From positions 1-34,316 of the forward strand of contig SWBL01000443.1 of assembly GCA_024195585.1 (NCBI GenBank): a stretch of DNA of 34,316 nucleotides, read 5' to 3'. The position numbers and the translations under genes were made by a program. Below are positions 20,418-29,269 of this stretch, piece by piece. The notes below the pieces were generated by a model. That model had not been told where the DNA came from. It saw only the letters and a list, made by a program, of their open reading frames with translations, and ran no database searches. How positions within the stretch are numbered: position 1 is the first letter of the stretch; the number at the start of each line of letters is the position of its first letter. This DNA is from Aureobasidium sp. EXF-3400. Lineage: Eukaryota > Ascomycota > Dothideomycetes > Dothideales > Saccotheciaceae.

Positions 20418-21326
20418 ATGGGTTTCCGCGACTCCTTCAAAGACCTCCAAAACAAGGCTCAACAAGCTATGGGTGGGAACGCCCCTCCAATCCCCTGGGC
20501 CAGCAAACCCCAATCTTCGGCCTCTGCACAACCGCAAGCAGCAGCAACACCCTACTGGCAACCCTCCTGCTCACCCTCCACCCCCGTATCAACCCACTTC
20601 CACCATGAACAAGGAAACTGGGGCTGGGGCAACAACGAATCCCAAAACTACGTCGACGATACAGCAAACAGTTTCCACACTCCCGATGGCAATTTAGTGG
20701 TCCATGCCATCATCAATCACTCCCACCCTCAGGACGACAGAAAATTTACTTCTGCGAGATTGTCTTCGCATCAAACACTGGATAGAAGCAGAGGTAGCTT
20801 ATCTGCTCGTATAACCGCCCCTTGTGCCCCAGGAATCTGGCCTGCATTCTGGTTACTCCCCAAAGATCCATTTACATGGCCCTACGATGGAGAAATGGAT
20901 ATAATGGAAGCGTGGAATGGAGATAAGACAAATCATACTTGTATGCATTGGGGTCATTTCAACGGTGAGGACCATGATAAGCACAGAGTAGTGGAAACAC
21001 CAATTCCTTCCATCGATTCAAGGAATGGAGTCAGGTTTGATTTTGCTTGGGATGAGGATGAGCAGACAGGCCAAGGAAAATTGGTATGGTACATTGATGG
21101 CAGAGCCGTTATGAAGGCGAACAAACCTCAGGGAACGAGGCCGATGAAGGATTTCAGGATTCTTATCAATATCGCTGTGGGCGGAAATGTGTGTCAGGGT
21201 GTTATGCCCAAGGATGGCACGTATGAGTTTGTTATCAGAGAGTTGGCTATGTGGGATGCTCCTCCTGGTGGTTGGGGAAGATTTGAAAATGACTGGAGGA
21301 ACACGAGAGAGGGTCATGGTATGTAG
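20418..21326 (+). CDS. GH16-fold (concanavalin-like) glucanase-like protein without signal peptide
   Basis: One exon, 302 residues. After a helical N-terminus (FRDSFKDLQNKAQQAMGG) and a P/Q/S-rich linker, the GH16 jelly roll runs from about 45 to 282. The catalytic motif is GEMDIMEAW with Glu159, Asp161 and Glu164 in the ExDxxE arrangement of beta-bulge-type GH16 enzymes. Other family marks are GIWPAFWLLP, HWGHFNGED and VWYIDGRAV. GH16 enzymes hydrolyse or transfer beta-1,3 or mixed-linkage glucans and are usually secreted. Here no signal peptide is present, so the protein may be cytosolic or leave by an unconventional route. The substrate is unknown. A GTATGT donor overlaps the last codons; using it with an acceptor at 21365 would replace the end and give 363 residues. 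I prefer the shorter form because the conserved fold is already complete. Confidence 0.85.
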   Translation: MGFRDSFKDLQNKAQQAMGGNAPPIPWASKPQSSASAQPQAAATPYWQPSCSPSTPVSTHFHHEQGNWGWGNNESQNYVDDTANSFHTPDGNLVVHAIINHSHPQDDRKFTSARLSSHQTLDRSRGSLSARITAPCAPGIWPAFWLLPKDPFTWPYDGEMDIMEAWNGDKTNHTCMHWGHFNGEDHDKHRVVETPIPSIDSRNGVRFDFAWDEDEQTGQGKLVWYIDGRAVMKANKPQGTRPMKDFRILINIAVGGNVCQGVMPKDGTYEFVIRELAMWDAPPGGWGRFENDWRNTREGHGM

Positions 21327-21627
21327 ACTTCTTTCAAGCTGCTGGTCAGCTGTTACAACTACTAGACTTTTTCCTCGCCGTCTACCACATCCACAACAGC
21401 GACTCCGCAACGTCGGCTGAGAGGAAGCAGGCTTCGTTTACTTTGTCATCTCCGAGGGCCTCAAACGCATCCGAAAGAGCTTGGGAATATGAATTTTCCA
21501 ATGCACAACAAAAACAGAACAGCAGCAGACAAAGATACAATCTGGACAACAGGTAATACAGGACTATCAACTCTGGCATCCCTCTCAGGAAGAGTAACTC
21601 TGCTCATCACCATCTGTCACCACTCCA
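21327..21627. other. Convergent 3' region with a possible alternative GH16 exon
   Basis: It lies between the stops of the GH16 gene (plus) and the transporter (minus). If the intron 21319-21365 is used, the frame of the GH16 gene stays open through 21366-21556 and ends with TAA. Otherwise this is 3' UTR. Confidence 0.4.
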
Positions 21628-24600
21628 TCACCCCACATATCGCCTTCTGTTGTCACTAGGCAAGTTGTTCAGCTTCCGGATCTCGGTCCATCTGCTGAAA
21701 GACCCAAGCTCGAGGAAATTCATACGTCTCATCTTTCCGGAAGGGTTGCCAATGACGACAGGCTTCCAATCCTGATCTGCCTTTGCGTCGAGACTGCCAC
21801 CTCCACGAGAGCCAAAGGCACCGTTCGGAATGACCTGGACAGATCTGAAGCGCCACATGATGATTGACAGCAACATGGTCAACCCAAGCAAGATACCGAC
21901 CGTGACACCGGTTGCTGCCTGTGCTCCAAGAGCTCGGGTGATGTTACCGCTCACAGCAGTTGCTGCAGCTGCGAAGAAGAAACCCAAGCCTTGAGCGGCA
22001 AAAATACCTGCGCATACTCGTGGGTACGATGAGTAATTTGTACGTCTCCTGCGAGTCGCACTCTCCATACTTTGCAGGCGATGTTTGCTGTTGACTCCAG
22101 GCTGGAGATCGCTGGTGTCGAAAGCTTCCATTGCCAACCCGATACACTCTGCAAGTGCAAGACATGCAAGGAAGCCAATGATGGCTGCCAAAACAGTTGG
22201 TCCAGCTGCTCTGACGCTTGGTCCAGGGGATGCCAGAACATATGCAAGGCCAGCAACAGGCAGAGCAAATGTGAAGAGGCATCGTCTGAGCAGATGGGAC
22301 GACCAGGTGACGCGCGGCTCAAAGGTTTCACTATCGGTACGTAAAGGCTGAACTCGATCACGAGAGAAGACGTTGGCTTTGGTCAATGGAACAGCGAGCG
22401 CGGCGCCTACTGCAACTGCAAAGACAGCCAGTCCGATCCACTGAGGCTGCCAGTTGTAATTGCGAGAGAGTAGTGCGCCCAGAAGCTTTATTTTGTCAGA
22501 AAATTCAGACAAACAGCGAGGTTCGCTCATGACTTACCAATGTGATGAGTACGACCATGGCGTAGATCCAAGCAAGGTAAACGGCGAGCACGAGAAATCC
22601 GAATTGGCATAGCATGTGGCCCATCAGTCTCATACCAGCCCAGACTTCTTCCCACCAGTACTTGGGACCGTCCTGATCGAGGTGGAGTTTGACCTCGCCT
22701 CGTGCTACACGTTTCTTGAGTTTCTCTTCTTCGTCGGTATATCTCAGGACTGATCGTCGATAAGGCGCACGACGTGTCTCGGGTGCGATGACATTGACCA
22801 GAGTGAAGAAGGAGAGCAACATGACGACAACATAGAATCCCCACGATGGAGCGAGGTGCTGGATGATGGTAGCACCTATGAGGAATCCAAGAGACAGCGA
22901 TCCGACAAAGCACCACGACCAAATGCCCAGCCAGATACCCATGCCTCCTCCTTGACGTCGAACATCATCGTAGACAACGATCTCTTGATGGGGATTTCGT
23001 GATTGGAGCGAAGCACCAAAGAGGTCCAGCAAGGTCGACAAGAAATTGATGTGTGCGAAGCCAAGAACAAGTCCCAGGAAAAGGCGAGGAACAAGTAGCC
23101 CAACGAGAGCTCTTGTCGGATGCGGACCTCTAGCAAAGGCTATCGCAATTGACTGAGGGAACTGTAGCGGGATTGCAATCGCGAGTGCTGCTAGAGTGTA
23201 AGGTCTTCTGCCGTGCAGGAGTGGGAGTGGCCAGAAGAGCAGAGTAGTGAAGCCCATTCCGATGTATAGGCTACGAACCATGTCAGTACTCGATTGATCG
23301 AGGAGATACAACGTATGAGAAGCATCTTGACTTACAGTACATTGCCCAAAATGACATGATGATGCTCATCGCCCAGCTTGTATTGGATCTTGGGTACCTC
23401 ACCAGCCTGGGAAAGTTAGTAACATCCAACGGCAGCATGATGTCGAAGATGAATGATGCTCACATAGATGCCGGTGATCAATCCTACAAGCATGGTGTTG
23501 AAACATGCGACAATAGCAGTGATACGTTTGCGGCCAATCTTCCACTCTCTGGCGATGGGAGATCGGCGATATCTGTGGAACCGAAAGCCTGGCTCGTCCT
23601 TGAGACTGATATGATTCTTGCGTGGATGCTTCAAGCTCAAATCTGGAGATGGAACATTGGCCGGAGGTGCTTGACCAGGCAGGAGGGGTAGCGGAGGCTG
23701 ACCAGAAGTAGCGGGCTGGCCAGGAGCAACGGGTACAGCAGGTTGTGTCGATGCTGGGAGCGCCACTGGCACTTCTCTGCGCCCCGGAACATGGTAGTAC
23801 GGAGACTCAAAAATACGGCTTGCACCAGCCTTTGGCTTCCATCGTTTTGCCGGTGCCGACGGTACAGCTGGCTCTGGTGGGCTGGGCCCTGGGTACTGAG
23901 CCGATGGGTAGTCAGGAGTGACATAGTGTTTTGGGTCGTAGACTGCGTAAGGTACAGTCGGCTGAGGCGGTGGTGAGGGTGTGCTTGACAGTTGAGGGTC
24001 TGAACGAACAGGTCGAAGGGATCTCCGTTTTGGCACATCTGGAATCGAGAGACGAAGAGGCTCATATGGTATCTGCTCTGGTGTTCTCACTGATGCATCT
24101 TGTGAGATGACGGGAGGTGAGACAGCACCAGTGCCTTCACTAAGAGGAGGTGGCAAGACGGTCTCATCTTGACTGACTGGTCCAGGCTCCGAACCGCCCC
24201 TGAGCTCGCGGCGAGTCGGCGTGACCTTGACATAAGCCCAGTCATGTGTGGTGGAACCTGTCGACATTTTGGAGTACATTTGAGGGGGAGTCTGTGTCAT
24301 GGAGAAGTCTTCCGAAGACGATGGCCCGACAGCTGCTTGCTGGGAAGCAGGACGCTTGCCGTCATCCTCGAACGGTGGGCTGACAACCGGGTGCACAATA
24401 GAGTGCTGTCTGATAGAGTAACGGGGAGCGGCGAAGGGGACTGAACTCGTCGGAACCTGTTTTAGAGAAAGGCCACTCTTGCTCTTGGTGTAAGCAGTTG
24501 GGATGCTGGCCTGTGAAGGCTTCTCGTGTGGCTGCAAAGATGAAATGTTGGACTCGACGTCTGCGTCAGAGTCGGAGTCCTGATCGTACTCGTCGGATGA

Positions 24601-25104
24601 GAAGTACTCTTCGCTCTCAGTATCGTCGATGCGAAGTGGAGGGGACATGTAGCTGTGTACGATGCTTGACTTGCGTAGAACAATCTTGGCCTCGTCGAGG
24701 ATTTGAGCAACGTCTTGAGTCCTGTTGTTTTGAGCGGCATCTTGAGCGACAGTCAAAGCCTCTTCTATGAGATTGTGTAGACCAGTCACTGCACGCTCGA
24801 GGTTCTTCCTCTCCTTGTCCGTCGACGAAGTAGAAGGTGGCGTCAAAGTCTTGGGCGAGACATCAGGAGAACGAAAGGTTACAGTACCACGAACTGTTGA
24901 CTTGCGAGAGAGAGTGCCATCATTGTATCGACCTAGGTTGGATGGGTCGGGTGATGGTGATTTGATACTTGCCTCAGGTGGAAGCAAAGGGCCTAGACTG
25001 GAGGTTCGGACAGGGATCTTGACTTCCAGCTCGGTCAGGGGTACCATGGGCCAGGTAGGCGGTTTGCCGGATTGGGAGGATGAATAAGACGAAGGAGTAT
25101 ACAT
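21628..25104 (-). CDS. MFS-like membrane transporter with long disordered N-terminus
   Basis: Four exons: 25104-23464, 23406-23336, 23270-22538, 22495 region start at 22485 to 21628; 1100 residues. Residues 1-515 are Pro/Ser-rich and presumably cytosolic, with a helical segment near 95-150 (DKERKNLERAVTGLHNLIEE) and an acidic patch (ESEEYFSSDEYDQDSDSD). The membrane part begins at about 527 (TAIVACFNTMLVGLITGIY) and continues with roughly a dozen hydrophobic segments, e.g. TLLFWPLPLLHGRRPYTLAA, PRLFLGLVLGFAHINFL, FYVVVMLLSFFTLVNVIAPE. The R-R-P after the second helix and the PETRRAP after the sixth are typical MFS features. A charged loop lies between the halves. The substrate cannot be told. 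The low-complexity N-terminus is likely a regulatory, phosphorylated region, by analogy only. Exon phases 0, 2, 0 close exactly. Confidence 0.82.
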
Positions 25105-25403
25105 AACGATGCTGTATATGAGGATGTATTGATGTGGTGTGTTCGAAGGAGAGACGGAGCTGCATCAACAGCTGAGTTGAGAAAGCCCAGGCGTCTCGTT
25201 CCTGCCATGTTAGCTTTGTCAGTTCTGTGAGTCGCGATTACCTCATTCGCAAGCTCAACCAGCAACAGCGTGGATGCTTTCCCAAGGCTTGAACACAGGG
25301 CATTTACGCGACCATCGGACTCGTTTCTCATTATTATACATAGAACCTCAACGTATACGGATGAGCAAGAATTGAGCACGAAGGCTGCTATATGTATTGA
25401 GCA
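25105..25403. promoter_or_regulatory. Short promoter region of the transporter
   Basis: Only 299 bases separate the nitrilase stop from the transporter start, both on the minus strand, so the transporter promoter and leader must lie here or overlap the nitrilase 3' end. The bases just before the start are CA-rich. No separate gene is seen. Confidence 0.45.
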
Positions 25404-26361
25404 TTACTCTTCGTACTTAACATCGCCCTTGCTGACATCAGGGTATACATCGAATCTTCTCTGGGTATAGATGGGAATGCCTTTTCTCGTTTGCTCGATC
25501 GTCTCTCCATCCAAATCGGCATATACGATGCCCTCCTTTTCGTCCAGCTCATTCAGAACTTCGGCATTTGGGTTGACAATCATGCTGTGGCCCCAGGCGT
25601 TATAGTCGGCAGTCATGTCTCTAGCAGGTGAGCAAAGAGCGACGTAGACCTGGTTGTCCATGGCTCTAGCGCGTGCTTGAAGTTTCCAATGCAGTTCTCC
25701 GGTGGTGAGATTGAAGGCACCAGGGTAGACCAGCAGGAAAGCACCTTGTCTTGCGGCGACCATTGCCAGCTCGGGGAAGCGGATGTCATAGCAGATGGCA
25801 ACAGCAATCTTTCCGTACTCGGGAAGATGAACCAAAGTGACCTTGTTTCCAGGACTCAGAATCTCGCTCTCTTGGAACCTGATCTTGCCTGGGATATCAA
25901 TGTCGAACAGGTGGACTTTTCTGTGTGTTTCCAGCAGTTTTCCATCAGGACCAAAGACAAGAGCTGTGTTGTAGTGCTTATCTGTGTCGGCGAGATACTC
26001 GGGTATGCTGCCACCAATCAGGTAGGCTTTAGACTCTTTGGCGAGAGCGGACAGGGCGTGGAAGGTGGGCGATTGTGACTCGGTGGGTGGTGAGGGCTGC
26101 AAGGTCTCTGCGTACTTAGGGAAGTACTTGGTGCCGTAGGGAGAGTTGAAGCACTCGGGCAGGACGACGACGTTGGCACCCTTGGATGTTGCTTCGAGGA
26201 CCTTTGTCCTTGCTCGTGCGAGGTTGGCGGCCTTGTCGGCACCTGGTGCTTGTCAGTCACATGCAACCACACATTTAGAGACGAGACTTGAGTCGTCTTC
26301 GCATACCGGTCGACAGCTGGACACAGGCAAGCTTCAAGGGCTTCTTCAGTAGTTTGGCCAT
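25404..26361 (-). CDS. Nitrilase-family omega-amidase (Nit2 type)
   Basis: Two exons: 26361-26307 and 26242-25404; 297 residues. Carbon-nitrogen hydrolase fold with the Glu-Lys-Cys triad: Glu48 in VVLPECFNSPY, Lys127 in HRKVHLFDI, Cys169 in ICYDIRFPE. The FNSPYGTKYFPKYAE and GIPIYTQRRFDVY stretches are typical of the Nit2 branch, which turns alpha-ketoglutaramate and alpha-ketosuccinamate into the keto acid plus ammonia, a repair step linked to glutamine and asparagine transamination. There is no signal peptide; cytosolic or mitochondrial location fits the family. The short first exon ends inside the Gly19 codon and joins in phase to GADKAANLA. Its start is 276 bases from that of the small mitochondrial protein on the other strand. 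Confidence 0.93.
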
Positions 26362-26637
26362 GTTTGACGTGTAAGAAGAGTGTGTAAGTAGTGTGAGACG
26401 TGTCGAAGAACAACAATGTATACTCTAGATTGTCAAAAGGTCCGCCGGCCTCGGTCATAGGTTACCCCAAGGCGCATGAGATTGCCCCACCTTGACTCTC
26501 TTATCGATACGTGACGTGTTGGAGAAGCTCTCCAACAATGCCAAGCCCGCCCGGGAGTGCTCGATCCCGTCGTGGGCAGCTTTGCGCTCCCACCAAATTG
26601 TTACCCTCGAGCCAATACGGTAGAGCCAGTAGCCAAC
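26362..26637. promoter_or_regulatory. Compact bidirectional promoter
   Basis: The nitrilase (minus) and the small mitochondrial protein (plus) start 276 bases apart with no other gene between, so both promoters must share this stretch. Confidence 0.5.
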
Positions 26638-27094
26638 ATGTCTCTTGCTATCGTTCGTACTCCAGTGTCGAGGGGCTTGTTTATGCGCCGCATGCCTTCG
26701 CGATTCGCATCATCAACCGCCAAACCGCTCCCCAAATACACTGGTCGCATTCCGAAGCCTGCTCCTCCACCACCAGGTCCTGGCGAGGTAAAGACTCCCG
26801 ACAGCAACGAAGAGACTCCTCAGGCTCGCAAAGCTTTCAAAGATGTTATCCAAGAGGACAAAAAGAAGGACTACAAGAGGAGATACAGGTCGACCCTCTG
26901 GAAGTGGACCGGCATCATCTGCGGCGCTCCCATTCTTCTCGTCACCACTCCATACTTGTTCAAGAGAGGTGAGCAAAACTGGTATCATTATCGCTCAAAG
27001 ATAACAAATCTGACATTACTATGCAGTCTTCCTAGGAGAAGAGCGAAAAAGGCTCGTCAGAGAGGATGACGACGATGACGAAGACCTCGACTAG
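26638..27094 (+). CDS. Small mitochondrial single-pass membrane protein, hypothetical
   Basis: Two exons: 26638-26968 and 27027-27094; 132 residues. The N-terminus is basic and free of acidic residues (LAIVRTPVSRGLFMRRMPSR), typical of a mitochondrial presequence, with a likely cut near FASS. A proline-rich stretch (PKPAPPPPGPG) and a charged helix (RKAFKDVIQEDKKKDYKRRY) follow. One membrane segment spans about 89-107 (WTGIICGAPILLVTTPYLF). The C-terminal tail after the intron is charged and ends in an acidic run (DDDDDEDLD). The topology fits an inner-membrane protein, perhaps a small assembly or scaffold factor, but I do not recognise the family. Its stop is seven bases from the stop of the SDR gene on the other strand. 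Confidence 0.8.
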
Positions 27095-27101
27095 ACTCAT
27101 A

Positions 27102-28245
27102 CTACCATGCACAGTGTCCACCATCAATGCGCATATCGCTGGCCGTCATGAACGAGCTGGCATCGCTAATCAAGAACACGGCTGCTCCTCGGTACTCCTC
27201 GGGCTTGCTCAGCTTGCCCAGCATGTTCTGTGTTGGCCACTCGCGTTGTCTTTCAGGGTACTTCACGAACAAAGCTTCCACCATGGCTGTGACAATGTAT
27301 CCGGGCGAGATGGTATTGACGCGGATTCCGTGCTGACCCCATTCGCTCGCCAGGTTTCTTGACAACTGGATAACCGCTGCCTTGCTCGAGTTGTATGCCG
27401 CGCAAATCAGTCCCTGAGAGTCCTTGTTAGCCAATATACACGACGCCGGAAAACAAACACGACATACCCTGTTGGCAACGGTTCCTGACATGGACGCGAT
27501 GAAGGCCATGGATCCTCCGTTTCCATGCTTGATCATTTGCTTGGCCACTGCCTGTGCTGTCATGAACACTCCTGTTACGTTGACTTCGAACATGGTGTTT
27601 GCATCCTTGGCCGAGTACTCGAGCGCTGCTGTCTCTTGCTGGATACCTGCTGCGGCAACAAGTCCATCCATGCGGCCCTCCTTGTTTGAGATGTCTTCGA
27701 TGATTTCGTTCAATTGTGGCACATCGCGAACATCGATTTGGCGGTAGTGCAGAGTGGTGCCGAGCTCTTCAGCTGCGCGTTTTTGAATGCGGTAGAAGTC
27801 CTCGCTAGGCTCGGGCAGGCGGTCCAAAGCATACACTGTCTTTTTGTCAGTGATGGCTCCTTGACTGACTTTGGTATTGAGAAGACTTACCGGTTGCGCC
27901 GGCCTCAAGCAGAGCTTCGGCCTGTACCAATCCCAGTCCACGTGCGGCGCCAGTCACCAATACTACCTTGTCGTTGAGCGCGAATTCTGGCAATCGCTTG
28001 GTCGTTCCCAGGTACGAAGCTGCGCTGTAGTTGTCCTTCAAATGGGCAGCCTCCTCTGATGGTGGTTCTGGAGCACCGCGACCAGAGACTATAGGGTTTC
28101 CCTTGGGAGGGTTCTTCAATTGTTCACGATCGGACTCTGAAGCATTGTGCTGGCGCGCAGAAACTGCAAACGTGCGAACCGAGCTTGACTTTGTTGCGCC
28201 AAAAGCAGCACGAGCAATGCGCGAAGAAACTCTGAGAGAAGCCAT
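27102..28245 (-). CDS. Short-chain dehydrogenase/reductase with mitochondrial presequence
   Basis: Three exons: 28245-27891, 27835-27468, 27413-27102; 344 residues. The classical SDR core starts near 88: cofactor motif TGAARGLG at 98-105, then AAAGI in place of the usual NNAG-type strand, then catalytic Ser235 (ASMSG), Tyr248 and Lys252 (YNSSK). The C-terminal part (RVNTISPGYIVTAM, IDGGHCAW) is conserved. The closest look-alikes are D-arabinitol 2-dehydrogenase, Sou1-type sorbose reductase and related polyol or ketose reductases; the true substrate is unknown. Residues 1-35 are rich in R, S and A without acidic residues (ASLRVSSRIARAAFGATKSS), so a mitochondrial location is likely, which is unusual for polyol SDRs. 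A linker of about 50 residues lies before the core. Junction phases close exactly. Confidence 0.92.
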
Positions 28246-29269
28246 TGTGGACAGGAAGGTTGTATGAGAACTTTTGGAGGGAAATGCGATTGAGAGAGGA
28301 GAGGAGAGTGCTGCCAGCAGCGAAAGGACCCCGCTGCTCTTTTTATTGCTGCCCCTCTGTCGGTCATTACTGCGCTTGGCTTCCCTTCTTGGTTGTCCGA
28401 GACGCAGCTCCTCGTTCCGGGATTTGCTGCAATGGTCAATGGGCACGCCCCATAAGCAACGGTGACTGCATGTACCATACTTCAGCTCTTCTATACCAGG
28501 CTTCAGTATGGAGAGTCAATCTCCAGCACCCGTCAAATGTATCTCCTCTACCAGCTTCACTTTTGCATGGCTCCCATGACTTTTTGTCCAGCTCAGCAAA
28601 CAGATCGGCACTTTGACTTTTGAAGATGCTTGACCAAGCCGTTGTGGGATGTCTGTGGCCCGCTGCGGAGGAGCAGATGCGGGGAAAGATGGACAGCTTC
28701 TCGGATGACCTCTTTGGGACTCTAGTCACTTAGGGCTGGCGGTTGCGAGCGCCGAAGTTTACCTTGATGGGAGCATGGTGCTGGATATATCATATCATCT
28801 CTTTCCTGCTCATGTTTATGGATCGAGTGAAGCATGCTGTTGCGGTGAGGCAACGTGGCAGCATGGCTATGCGCATATGCGCGAAACAAGTCGTTTGCAG
28901 GACAAAGGATGTATAACAATTGATGTGTCGGCTGCACGCTTGACAAAGCGTTTCGTGATTCTCATCCTTTGACACTCAAGTGAAGGACGATAGATTCGCA
29001 TGTGAGCACCACAAGATCAAGAAAACGCTGCATTCACCTGGACAAAAACATTTCCATGACAAGGTAAAGCTCACTGTATCTCAGTCAATTGTCGAGCAGG
29101 CAACCACCTCACGTGAAGGACGCGTAGTGGTCAAAGCGCAGTCGACCGAGGCCGGGCGTCTCGAACTCTCCGCTGCGACTCGCATCATCCGACGAGAATT
29201 AACTTGAGGGAAACAGCGACTGTGGTCCCAACTGCGGCACCCACACGCGATTGTGCATCGCACCGCATC
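28246..29269. other. 1.0 kb divergent intergenic region
   Basis: It holds the promoters of the SDR gene (minus) and the SNF2-RING gene (plus). Short open frames on both strands show no domain. The frame of the SNF2-RING gene stays open upstream to 29204, but there is no ATG there. No RNA gene was recognised. Confidence 0.5.

Noticed and set aside
20418..20435. N-myristoylation signal at the GH16 protein start (MGFRDS)
   Set aside because: Gly2 and Ser6 fit, but Phe at position 3 is excluded by the usual consensus.
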